Assembly: GCA_021818335.1 (NCBI GenBank)
Contig: JAKAEJ010000013.1
Location: 1-39,515 of the forward strand
DNA from: Pseudomonadota bacterium
Lineage (GTDB): Bacteria; Pseudomonadota; Gammaproteobacteria; Xanthomonadales; Rhodanobacteraceae
Length of the DNA: 39,515 nt
Direction of reading: 5' to 3'
The position numbers and the translations under genes were made by a program. Positions 26,027-35,732 of this stretch are shown piece after piece. Below the pieces are notes generated by a model, which saw nothing but the letters and a program-made list of their open reading frames with translations, had not been told where the DNA came from and did not search any database. Numbering within the stretch: position 1 is the first letter of the stretch; each line of letters starts with the position of its first letter.

Positions 26027-27787
26027 TCATTGCCTCTTCGGTGCAATGAGGTCGGTGATGCTGCCCTCGAACAATTCGGCGGCCATCGCCACCGTTTCAC
26101 CTAATGTGGGGTGCGGATGGATGGTATGCCCGATGTCCGCGGCTTCGGCGCCCATTTCGATGGCGAGCGCGACTTCGGCAATAAGATCACCGGCATGTGG
26201 ACCGACGATGCCACCTCCGACGATGCGTCGCGTGGCGGTGTCGAAGATTAGTTTGGTGAATCCTTCGCTGCGATCCATGCCCAACGCGCGGCCCGAGGCA
26301 GCCCACGGGAACTTCGCCGATTCGGTCGCCAGGCCTTGCTCCTTGGCTTCGCGTTCACTCACGCCTACCCATGCGATTTCGGGATCCGTATAGGCGACGG
26401 CCGGGATCACGCGCGCTAGCCACTCGCGCTTGTGCCCAGCGGCCACTTCGGCTGCAAGCTTGCCCTCGTGCGTGGCTTTGTGGGCGAGCATCGGATTCCC
26501 GACGATATCGCCAATTGCGAAAATATGCGGGACATTGCTGCGCATCTGCGCATCCACCGGGATGTAACCCCGCCCGTCGACGATCATGCCTGCGGCGGCC
26601 GCACCAATGGCATTCCCATTAGGGGTACGTCCGACAGCAACCAGAACACGGTCGTAGACATTTCGCGAAGGCGCGGATGCGCCTTCGAATTTGACATGGA
26701 TGCCATCCTTCCCGGCCTCGGCATGCGCAACCTTTGTTCGCAAATGGATGCCTTCGAGGCGCTTGGACAACCGCAGCTGCAATGGCCGGACCAGATCCGC
26801 GTCGCAACCCGGCACGAGCTGATCAGCCAGCTCCACCACGGTCACGCGACTTCCGAGCGACGCGTAAACCGTTGCCATCTCCAGGCCGATGATGCCACCG
26901 CCGACCACCAGCAAAGTCGGGGGGATCTCGGTCAACGACAGCGCATCGGTAGAATCCATCACGCGCGGGTCGCCCCATGGAAAGCCTGGCAGTTTCAACG
27001 CTCGCGATCCGGCAGCAACAATGGCCTTCTCGAATCGAACGCGCTTGACGCCTGCGTCCGTCGCGACGTCCAGCTCATGAGGCGAAACAAAGAGCCCAGC
27101 TCCATGGAGTACTCGCACCTTGCGCTGCCGTGCCATGCCCGCTAGGCCACCGGTGAGCTTCGCGACGACGCCGGTCTTGAATGCACGCAACCTGTCCAAG
27201 TCGAGCGTGGGCGGCCCAAAGGTAAGGCCATGTGCGGCCATGGCTGCCGCCGCATCGATGACCTCCGCTGTATGCAGCAGCGCCTTGGACGGACTGCACC
27301 CGACATTGAGACAGACGCCGCCCAGGCTCGGATAGCGCTCGACCAAGACGACGTCAAGGCCCAAATCAGCGCCGCGGAAGGCCGCTGTGTAGCCACCCGG
27401 GCCCGCGCCCAAGACCAGCAATGCACACTCGATGTCTGCATGCCGATCGCCGTCACGCGCGGCCTGGCTCGTCACCATCGCCGCCGGCCCTGCACCAGCC
27501 GTCTCAGGAGCAACCGACACATGCTCGTGCTTGACCGAAACGGCGCCATCCGCTGGCTCGATTAAGGCCACCAAAGTGCCTTCCGAAACCTTGTCGTTCA
27601 ATTGCACCTTGAGTTCGCGGACCATCCCTGCCACCGGCGAGGGCACCTCCATCGTCGCCTTGTCCGATTCCAGCGTCACCAGTCCCTGGTCTTTCTTCAC
27701 CAGGTCGCCAGGCTTCACCAGCAACTCGATCACCGGCACATCATGGTAGTTGCCGATGTCCGGCACCTTGGCTTCAGTCAGATCCAT
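26027..27787 (-). CDS. lpdA: Dihydrolipoamide dehydrogenase with N-terminal lipoyl domain
   Basis: 586 residues. Residues 1-78 form a lipoyl domain with the modified lysine Lys43 in ESDKATMEVPS. A Gly/Ala-rich linker leads to the FAD-binding GAGPGGYTAAFR (about 128) and the redox pair CLNVGC (Cys159, Cys164). The NAD site is GGGIIGLEMATVYASLG and the C-terminal interface HTIHPHPTLGETV holds the catalytic His/Glu. It re-oxidises dihydrolipoyl groups of the pyruvate dehydrogenase E2 encoded just upstream (37-base gap). The residue after Cys164 is Ser165, where most relatives have Ile (GCIPSK). Its lipoyl-domain DNA nearly duplicates that of aceF. Confidence 0.96.
   Translation of the reverse strand: MDLTEAKVPDIGNYHDVPVIELLVKPGDLVKKDQGLVTLESDKATMEVPSPVAGMVRELKVQLNDKVSEGTLVALIEPADGAVSVKHEHVSVAPETAGAGPAAMVTSQAARDGDRHADIECALLVLGAGPGGYTAAFRGADLGLDVVLVERYPSLGGVCLNVGCSPSKALLHTAEVIDAAAAMAAHGLTFGPPTLDLDRLRAFKTGVVAKLTGGLAGMARQRKVRVLHGAGLFVSPHELDVATDAGVKRVRFEKAIVAAGSRALKLPGFPWGDPRVMDSTDALSLTEIPPTLLVVGGGIIGLEMATVYASLGSRVTVVELADQLVPGCDADLVRPLQLRLSKRLEGIHLRTKVAHAEAGKDGIHVKFEGASAPSRNVYDRVLVAVGRTPNGNAIGAAAAGMIVDGRGYIPVDAQMRSNVPHIFAIGDIVGNPMLAHKATHEGKLAAEVAAGHKREWLARVIPAVAYTDPEIAWVGVSEREAKEQGLATESAKFPWAASGRALGMDRSEGFTKLIFDTATRRIVGGGIVGPHAGDLIAEVALAIEMGAEAADIGHTIHPHPTLGETVAMAAELFEGSITDLIAPKRQ
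27627..27775 (-). repeat. Lipoyl-domain repeat, copy 1 (lpdA)
   Basis: This 149-base stretch matches 29023-29171 in aceF in the same orientation, 1396 bases away. By eye I count three mismatches, one of which changes an amino acid (Asp/Asn in NYHDVP/NYHNVP). Identity falls off on both sides. Confidence 0.9.
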
Positions 27788-27824
27788 GCAGGTTCCTCGA
27801 ATAGACGGATGGGGCAGCCAGCGC

Positions 27825-29186
27825 TCACAGCATCAATCGGCGAAGATCCGCCAGCACGAGCGCCATGTAAGCGACAAAGCGTGCCGCAGCTGCACCATCG
27901 ATCACGCGATGGTCATAGCTGAGTGACAGGGGCAGCATCAGTCTTGGCTCAAAAGCAGTCCCGCTCCACACGGGCTGCATACTGCTCTTGCTGACGCCGA
28001 GGATCGCAACTTCAGGCGCGTTGATGATCGGCGTGAAAGCGGTACCACCAATGCCGCCCAGGGAGCTGATCGAAAAACACCCGCCCGACATCTCGGCCGG
28101 CGTCAGCTTCCTATCCCGCGCCTTCGCGGAAACAAGGGCGAGTTCGCGCGCCAGCTCCAGGATGCCCTTGCGATCGCAATCGCGAATCACCGGCACAACC
28201 AGTCCTTCAGGCGTGTCGACTGCGATTCCAATATGGAAATACTGTTTCAGGGTCAGCGTCTCGCCCTTTGCATCGAGCGCGGCATTGAATATCGGGAAGC
28301 GCTGCAACGCCGCCACTGCTGCCTTGATCAGGAATACCAGCGGCGTGATCTTGAGGTCCTTCTGCTCCGTTCCCAGCTGCTTGCGGAATGCCTCCATCTC
28401 GGTGATGTCGGCCACATCGTGCTGCGTAACGTGCGGGATCATCGCCCAGTTGCGCGCCAGATTGGAGCCCGACGCCCGCTTGATCTTCGACAAGGGTTGC
28501 GTTTGCACAGGTCCAAACTTGCTGAAGTCAATTTCGGGCCAAGGCAGCAGACCAAGACCGGCTCCGCCCGATCCCGCGCCACGCGCGCCCCCGGCTGCAA
28601 ATGCCTGCCGGACAAAGGCCTGCACGTCTTCGCGAAGGACGCGACCGCCCTTTCCGCTACCTGCGACTTGCGCCAGATCGACGCCAAGCTCGCGCGCGAA
28701 CAAACGCACGGCAGGCGTAGCATACGGTACCCGCTCCGGCATGACTGCATTAGCCGAGAATCGGACAGGCGGAGCCGTAGGCCGATGAGTAGCGGCGCCC
28801 GCATCCACCCGCCTTTCCAAGGATGCGTCCCCTGCCCGGTCGGGGGCAGCCGACGGGTTGGCGGCGTCAATCGCGGGAACCGCCTTAGCTTCCTGCGCGG
28901 GCTTGGCCGGCTCGATGGCCTGCACCCGCGACTCTGTTGCGCCGACAGGCGACTCAATCAGCGCCACGATCGCACCTTCAGAGACCTTGTCATCGAGCTT
29001 CACCCGAAGTTCGCGTACCACCCCTGCCACCGGCGAGGGCACCTCCATCGTCGCCTTGTCCGATTCCAGCGTCACCAGTCCCTGGTCTTTCTTCACCAGG
29101 TCGCCAGGCTTCACCAGCAACTCAATCACCGGCACATTATGGTAGTTGCCGATGTCTGGCACCTTGGCTTCGATTGGCGATGGCAT
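27825..29186 (-). CDS. aceF: Pyruvate dehydrogenase E2, dihydrolipoyl acetyltransferase
   Basis: 453 residues with a single lipoyl domain (residues 1-80, lipoylated Lys44), an Ala/Pro-rich linker (about 81-150), the E1/E3-binding domain (YATPAVRLFARELGVDLAQVAGSGKGGRVLREDV) and the C-terminal catalytic domain. The active-site pattern is YDHRVIDGAAAARF with the catalytic histidine. RNWAMIPHVTQHDVADITEMEAFRK is characteristic of AceF. It moves acetyl groups from E1 to CoA. The E1 gene aceE is not in the window. lpdA follows on the same strand. Confidence 0.97.
   Translation of the reverse strand: MPSPIEAKVPDIGNYHNVPVIELLVKPGDLVKKDQGLVTLESDKATMEVPSPVAGVVRELRVKLDDKVSEGAIVALIESPVGATESRVQAIEPAKPAQEAKAVPAIDAANPSAAPDRAGDASLERRVDAGAATHRPTAPPVRFSANAVMPERVPYATPAVRLFARELGVDLAQVAGSGKGGRVLREDVQAFVRQAFAAGGARGAGSGGAGLGLLPWPEIDFSKFGPVQTQPLSKIKRASGSNLARNWAMIPHVTQHDVADITEMEAFRKQLGTEQKDLKITPLVFLIKAAVAALQRFPIFNAALDAKGETLTLKQYFHIGIAVDTPEGLVVPVIRDCDRKGILELARELALVSAKARDRKLTPAEMSGGCFSISSLGGIGGTAFTPIINAPEVAILGVSKSSMQPVWSGTAFEPRLMLPLSLSYDHRVIDGAAAARFVAYMALVLADLRRLML
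29023..29171 (-). repeat. Lipoyl-domain repeat, copy 2 (aceF)
   Basis: Second copy of the 149-base near-identical stretch shared with lpdA (27627-27775). It encodes the first half of the lipoyl domain from PDIGNYH through EVPSPVAG, including the lysine that receives lipoate. Confidence 0.9.
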
Positions 29187-29554
29187 GCGCGCTCCGACCT
29201 CTGATATCGGGTTAAGTGCCGATTGTCGCGCAATGCGCTATTCGAGTCATGCATTCAGTTCGGCCGACGAGGCCCCCTCCGGCGGGCCCGCTACCAAGGC
29301 GCGGTTTGGTCCGCGAAGCCCCTCGCTCCATTCGACGCAGTGGTCTCGCCGGGCATCTGCATTCCTGTCGAGCAGGCGCGACCACCGCGCCTGCAATTTC
29401 TGCCGCATTCAAGGGCGGACGTGCGCGCCGTTGCCGACGCCGAGACCTGCGGCTCCAGGGCAACCGCGACGTCGTCGCCACCAATCCCTCAAACGCGCGC
29501 AGCGAAACGTCGGGGACCGGCACTAGGCCCTGCTGTCGAAGCAGTTGGGCAAGG
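29187..29554. other. Gene-free stretch between aceF and mscS-like gene
   Basis: 368 bases between the aceF start and the end of the MscS-like gene. Open frames cross it on both strands, but all are arginine/proline-rich and none resembles a protein family, so I see no gene. It should contain the aceF-lpdA promoter; I found no convincing -35/-10 pair. Confidence 0.5.
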
Positions 29555-30394
29555 TCAGGATGGCCTGCGGAGCAAGACCTCGCGCTGGGGAAAGGGCATC
29601 GAGATCCCGGCGCCATCAAGCGCATGCTTGACGAGTCGGGTCAGGTCCATCTGCAACGGCCACCAGTTGCTCCGCTGCGTGAATGCACGCAAGGTGATGT
29701 TAACGGCACTGTCGCCCAACGTGGCGACAAATACCTGAGGCGCCGGATCAGCCAATACGCGCGGATCGGCCATCAACATGGCCTGCAGCACGGCGATCGC
29801 TTGATCGACATCAGCCGTGTAGGCAATCCCAACCTGAGCCTCGACACGACGCGTTCCATGCCGGCTGTAGTTGACAATTGCATCACTGCCTACTTTGGCG
29901 TTGGGAATCACCGCTACGCGGTTGTCGGCCAGCACCAGTGTCGTATGCATAAGATTGATCGCCTCAACGCTGCCGCTGTAACCACCCGCATCGACCCAGT
30001 CCCCGGTACGGAACGGCCGGAACAGGATCAAGAGCACGCCCCATGCAAGGTTTGAAAGCGAGCCCTGCAACGCAAGTCCAATGGCCAGGCCCGCCGCACC
30101 TACGGCCGCAACAAGTGATGCCGTGGGGACGCCGAGGTATCCAAGGACGGCTACGGCAATAAAGACGATGAGCGCGCCATACAGGCTGTTGCGAAGGAAG
30201 GGGATCAACGTCGGCTCGACCCGGGCGCGACTGAGCATGCGACGCACAAGATTGGCCACACGCGCTGCCAGCCAAATGCCGAGCGCGAAAAGCACAAGCG
30301 AAGCGAGAATGCGAGGGCCTAGGCGCAACGCGAGTTGCAGACCGCTATGCGAAAGATCAAGCCAGTCGAGATGCCTCACCCAGTCCTGCAGCAT
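29555..30394 (-). CDS. MscS-family small-conductance mechanosensitive channel
   Basis: 279 residues, near the length of E. coli MscS. Three transmembrane helices are visible; the pore helix TM3 has the Gly/Ala pattern AAVGAAGLAIGLALQGSLSN followed by GVLLILFRPFRTGDWV. The beta domain carries GSVEAINLMHTTLVLADNRVAVIPNAKV, and the C-terminal mixed domain ends in GISMPFPQREVLLR. It releases solutes when membrane tension rises on osmotic downshock. It stands as a single gene. Confidence 0.95.
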   Translation of the reverse strand: MLQDWVRHLDWLDLSHSGLQLALRLGPRILASLVLFALGIWLAARVANLVRRMLSRARVEPTLIPFLRNSLYGALIVFIAVAVLGYLGVPTASLVAAVGAAGLAIGLALQGSLSNLAWGVLLILFRPFRTGDWVDAGGYSGSVEAINLMHTTLVLADNRVAVIPNAKVGSDAIVNYSRHGTRRVEAQVGIAYTADVDQAIAVLQAMLMADPRVLADPAPQVFVATLGDSAVNITLRAFTQRSNWWPLQMDLTRLVKHALDGAGISMPFPQREVLLRRPS

Positions 30395-30635
30395 GGTTGC
30401 AACACCCTTCCCGTGACGGTCTAGAGCCTATCAGGAGCGCCGCAAAACAGCCGGCACGCCGACTCCTAATGAGGCAGAGGGCGGGATCGCCAACTTGAGT
30501 CCAGGGACCGGAATGTGCGCTAGTCGAAAGCCGAAATGTGCTCGCGATTCGCCCTTGAAACACAACGTAGCAATGTGCTTTTGATTTGTGATCGGAGGAC
30601 GGTTCAAAGCACGTCCTCACTGCCAATCTGGCGCC

Positions 30636-30935
30636 ATGAAATCTACACGCGCTGCTTGGATTCCGTTGCTTTCCGCCGCCTTGGCACTCGCACTGGCCTT
30701 GCTTCCCATCGCGTCCATGGCGTCGCAAGCCACGGCCCAGTTCTCGGTGGGCCTCGTGATCCTGCCGCCGGTGGGCACACCCGCCATCGCGACCCACGAT
30801 ACACAGCCCACGCACGCGAGCCGCGATGCGGCACTGCCCGCGATTCAAGCTCCCGCGCGGCTGGCGGTCCCTGCCTCGGACGCCAGGAAGCCGTTACATC
30901 GCATGCCCCGCCATCGGGCGACCAATAGCCATTAG
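30636..30935 (+). CDS. Small exported protein of unknown function
   Basis: 99 residues. A clear Sec signal peptide (charged MKSTRAA, hydrophobic core [14 protein letters not shown], cleavage near ASMA or ATA) is followed by a short strand-like [12 protein letters not shown] and a disordered, His/Arg-rich tail. I do not recognise a family. The 240 bases upstream hold no gene, and the next gene, ppa, lies 71 bases downstream. No strong ribosome site is visible. Confidence 0.5.
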   Translation: MKSTRAAWIPLLSAALALALALLPIASMASQATAQFSVGLVILPPVGTPAIATHDTQPTHASRDAALPAIQAPARLAVPASDARKPLHRMPRHRATNSH

Positions 30936-30947
30936 AACCCGGCGAGG

Positions 30948-30977
30948 TTCGACGCCCCCGCTCCAACGGGCTAAAAT
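30948..30977 (+). promoter_or_regulatory. Candidate ppa promoter
   Basis: TTCGAC (30948-30953) and TAAAAT (30972-30977) are spaced by 18 bases, giving a leader of about 24 bases before the ppa ATG. The -10 is good; the -35 is weak. Confidence 0.35.
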
Positions 30978-31006
30978 ACGCGACTTTGATTCTTGCGAGT
31001 GCTCAC

Positions 31007-31549
31007 ATGGGGCTGGATCTGGTCAGCGCCGGCAGCGACGTGCCGGACGAAATCAACGTGATCATCGAGATCCCCAAAGACGCCGAGCCCGTGAAATATG
31101 AAGTCGACAAGGCGTCAGGCGCGATCTTCGTCGACCGCATCCTTTCGACCCCGATGCGCTATCCGTGTAACTACGGTTACGTGCCTCACACGCTGTATGA
31201 CGACGGCGACCCGGTCGACGCGCTCGTCATCCTCCCTCTGCCGCTGGTTCCCGGCTCCGTCGTGCGCTGCCGACCGGTTGGCGTTCTACGCATGACGGAC
31301 GAAGCAGGCAAGGACTTCAAGATCGTTGCAGTGCCCGTTCCCAAGGTTTTTGCCGGTTACGCCCACGTCGAGGATATTTCCCAGGTATCCGGCCACTGGA
31401 AGGAGCGCATCGGACACTTCTTCGAGCATTACAAGGATCTGGAACAAGGCAAATGGGTCAAGCTCGACGGGTGGGACGGTGCGGCTGCGGCGCGACGCGA
31501 AGTGTTGGCGTCGAAGCAGCGTTATGACGAGGCGCACGCGTCCGGCTGA
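31007..31549 (+). CDS. ppa: Inorganic pyrophosphatase, family I
   Basis: 180 residues. The PPase signature [10 protein letters not shown] holds the three metal-binding aspartates. Also typical are [40 protein letters not shown] and the C-terminal [20 protein letters not shown]. It splits pyrophosphate and so pulls forward biosynthetic reactions in the cytoplasm. The ATG at 31007 is preferred over an upstream TTG. It ends 238 bases before the convergent thiC; that gap shows nothing clear. Confidence 0.97.
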   Translation: MGLDLVSAGSDVPDEINVIIEIPKDAEPVKYEVDKASGAIFVDRILSTPMRYPCNYGYVPHTLYDDGDPVDALVILPLPLVPGSVVRCRPVGVLRMTDEAGKDFKIVAVPVPKVFAGYAHVEDISQVSGHWKERIGHFFEHYKDLEQGKWVKLDGWDGAAAARREVLASKQRYDEAHASG

Positions 31550-31787
31550 TCAGGGACATCCCCACTGCATATTCGCGACGCTCGGGAAATTCGGTCCCTC
31601 GTGCCAAAGCGCGGGGCTTGGTCGCGGATCGACCACTGCCACGCTGCGGCGTGGACGGGAGGACGTCTCGAAGTCATGACTCCTGCCATGCTGCCCACCG
31701 CAACCCGCCAGTGGAGCCCGGACGTCAACGCAGGCGCTCTCACCGTCTGAGGGCATTGGAAACCTTGCCCTGCAACCGGGCATACGA

Positions 31788-33796
<2,009 letters not shown>

Positions 33797-33835
33797 CAAA
33801 GCACTATTCAAGCACATATGCCTCGCGCGCGGAGC

Positions 33836-34519
33836 TCAGGCAGTAGCGTACGCCCGCAAAAACATCTCAACCGCCGCCTCGGCGTTTCGGCGAATCCCTG
33901 CCTCCTCGCATCCGTCACTGCAAGCAAACAGGCGTCTTAACGGAAGGTCGCCACGCAGTAACGCAAGGAACTGGCCTGCAGCCAGCGGAATATCCGCAAT
34001 CTGTAGCCTGCCCGCCGCTGTCGCCTGCTCAAGGAAATGTTCGATTTTGTGCTGCGCGCGGCCCGGTCCCACATCCCAGACCAAGCGGCCCAGTCGGGGA
34101 TCGCCTTCGGCATTGCAGTCGCCCAGCACCGCGCGAAAGAGCGCTGCGAGATCACTATTCGCCAGCACTCTTGCGTGGGCGAGCGCAATGGCGTTGAGTG
34201 CCTGCCGCAGGTCCGCTTCGGGCAGGAACTCGAAGACCTGCTCAGGCATCAGCTCGCCGCAACAGGCCTGTGCTGCTTCGCGAAACAGCGTGTCCTTGTC
34301 GCCAAAATGGCTGTATACGGTGAGTTTCGAGACCCCGGCTGCCTGGGCAATCGCATCCATGCTGGTCCCTTCAAAGCCAGCTCGGGTGAACAGCTTTTGG
34401 GCTGCGGCCAATATCGCACCCCGCTTCTCCATGTCCTTGGGACGACCGGGCCCCTGGGCCCGTCCGCCAGGACGCGCGCACGACAGCAGCATGGGGTTGG
34501 ATTTTGCGCGTCGACTCAT
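33836..34519 (-). CDS. TetR/AcrR-family transcriptional regulator
   Basis: 227 residues. The N-terminal domain has ILAAAQKLFTRAGFEGTSMDAIAQAAGVSKLTVYSHFGDKDTLF, the TetR helix-turn-helix, preceded by a 30-residue Arg/Pro/Gly-rich tail. The C-terminal ligand-binding domain resembles the AcrR-like group (TetR_C with RLQIADIPLAAGQFLALLRGDLPLRRLF). The start is the ATG at 34519. No ribosome site precedes it; a TATACT lies eight bases upstream of the ATG, so the mRNA may be leaderless or nearly so. A palindrome between it and the divergent small gene is a likely operator. It may control that gene and perhaps pcm-tolC beyond. Confidence 0.88.
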   Translation of the reverse strand: MSRRAKSNPMLLSCARPGGRAQGPGRPKDMEKRGAILAAAQKLFTRAGFEGTSMDAIAQAAGVSKLTVYSHFGDKDTLFREAAQACCGELMPEQVFEFLPEADLRQALNAIALAHARVLANSDLAALFRAVLGDCNAEGDPRLGRLVWDVGPGRAQHKIEHFLEQATAAGRLQIADIPLAAGQFLALLRGDLPLRRLFACSDGCEEAGIRRNAEAAVEMFLRAYATA

Positions 34520-34526
34520 CAAATTT

Positions 34527-34548
34527 TAGTATACTTCAAAGTACAGTA
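34527..34548. promoter_or_regulatory. Palindrome, likely TetR operator
   Basis: TAGTATACTT-CA-AAGTACAGTA (34527-34548): eight of ten pairs match around a 2-base centre. It lies between the divergent TetR gene (34519) and the small gene at 34562 and overlaps the -10-like TATACT for TetR, suiting autorepression and control of the divergent gene. Confidence 0.6.
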
Positions 34549-34561
34549 TTGGATCGAGCGC

Positions 34562-34915
34562 ATGAGCGAACCCATCCCTCCTGACCTTTCGTCGATGTCA
34601 TGGAGTCAAGCGTACCTCCATGCGCAACGGAGCCTTAGCGCATGGCTGGATGCCAAGCCGCGAGATGCCCATCGCCTTTCGTTCATCGTTCGGAACAGGC
34701 TGATGGAGCTGGCAGCTCGCGAACACGCCCAGCTTGCGCGCTGGCTCGCGTGGCTCCTTTGCAGTCGCGCCCACGCCGGCGGCGCCGGGATTCGTCGGCT
34801 GGCGCGACTGGATAGCCGTCTCGCCAGCGCCGTGCTTCAGGCGGGAACCCAATTGCCGGTAGCCGTGGCGCCGCAGGGCAAAATTCTGCTGACAACGGTC
34901 AAGTCGGCCGGGTGA
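34562..34915 (+). CDS. Small hypothetical protein divergent from TetR
   Basis: 117 residues beginning MSEPIPPDLSSMSWSQAYLHAQRSL. It is mostly helical in appearance, rich in Arg, Ala and Leu, and without signal peptide or membrane segment; LARWLAWLLCSRAHAGGAGIRRLARLD is the most hydrophobic part. I do not recognise a family. GGA and GAG lie upstream of the ATG at modest spacing. The shared control region with the TetR gene makes it a likely target of that regulator. Confidence 0.5.
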   Translation: MSEPIPPDLSSMSWSQAYLHAQRSLSAWLDAKPRDAHRLSFIVRNRLMELAAREHAQLARWLAWLLCSRAHAGGAGIRRLARLDSRLASAVLQAGTQLPVAVAPQGKILLTTVKSAG

Positions 34916-35023
34916 CCTCCGGCACTGCTCAAGCAGCCTGCCAAGAAGGCAGCATCGCAATTGTTCCGCAGTGATCGAATCTCTATGCTTGCAGATCGCA
35001 TTTCCCCAACTGGACACCCCGCC

Positions 35024-35689
35024 GTGAGCTTCGATTTTGAATTGGCCCGCCGCAACATGGTCAGCAACCAGGTACGCCCTTGGGACGTATTGGATCCGCG
35101 GGTTCTCGAAACTTTGGCGTCGGTGCGCCGGGCCGACTTCGTGCCTGCGAGCTACCGCGCCACGGCCTACGCGGACATCGCCCTGCCCTTGGGACACGGG
35201 GAAGTCATGCTCAAGCCCGCTGTGGAAGGCAGAATCTTGCAATCTTTGGAAATTGGTCCCGATGACCATGTTCTGGAAATTGGCACGGGCAGTGGTTATT
35301 TCAGCGCATGTCTTTCGCGTCTGGCCGGCCGCGTGACGAGCATCGACATCCACGCCGATTTTGTCGCTGCCGCAACATCGAGCCTGCGTGAAGCGGGTTT
35401 CGACAACGTGGAGACTGAAATCGCCGAAGCGGTGCACGGATACGGCCCAACTGTTCATTTCGACGCCATTGCCGTGACCGGCGCAGTGGCAACTTTGCCG
35501 CAACGGTGGTTGGGTTGGCTGAAGCCGGGGGGCAGGATCTTCGCGATAAGCGGGCGCGCGCCAGCCATGCAGGCACTTTTGCTGCGTACCCATCCCGGCA
35601 CATCGCAACCGGTGAGCGTCGAAACGCTTTTCGAGACGGACTTGCCGTACCTGCAACACGCCGCCCCCCAGGAATCCTTCGTGCTTTGA
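35024..35689 (+). CDS. pcm: Protein-L-isoaspartate O-methyltransferase-like protein
   Basis: 221 residues from the GTG at 35024 (MSFDFELARRNMVSNQVRPWDVLDP). The SAM-binding motif is VLEIGTGSGYFSACLSRLAGRVTSID, and LPLGHGEVMLKPAVEGRILQSLEI fits the substrate-side region. Classical PIMT repairs isoaspartyl residues; this group, found upstream of tolC in xanthomonads, has QVRPWDVLD at the N-terminus and a somewhat different substrate loop (PLGHGEVMLKP in place of the usual G-Q-T-I-S-Q-P-like stretch), so its true substrate may differ. An ATG at 34985 would add 13 residues. It precedes tolC by 43 bases. Confidence 0.82.
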   Translation: MSFDFELARRNMVSNQVRPWDVLDPRVLETLASVRRADFVPASYRATAYADIALPLGHGEVMLKPAVEGRILQSLEIGPDDHVLEIGTGSGYFSACLSRLAGRVTSIDIHADFVAAATSSLREAGFDNVETEIAEAVHGYGPTVHFDAIAVTGAVATLPQRWLGWLKPGGRIFAISGRAPAMQALLLRTHPGTSQPVSVETLFETDLPYLQHAAPQESFVL

Positions 35690-35732
35690 GGCACGAAGAA
35701 CCCGACTCACGGAACTCGCCAGGAATGCCTCC

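Noticed and set aside
29212-29625. 137-codon minus-strand frame between aceF and the MscS-like gene
   Set aside because: It overlaps the end of the MscS-like gene and reads as Arg/Pro-rich with no known pattern.
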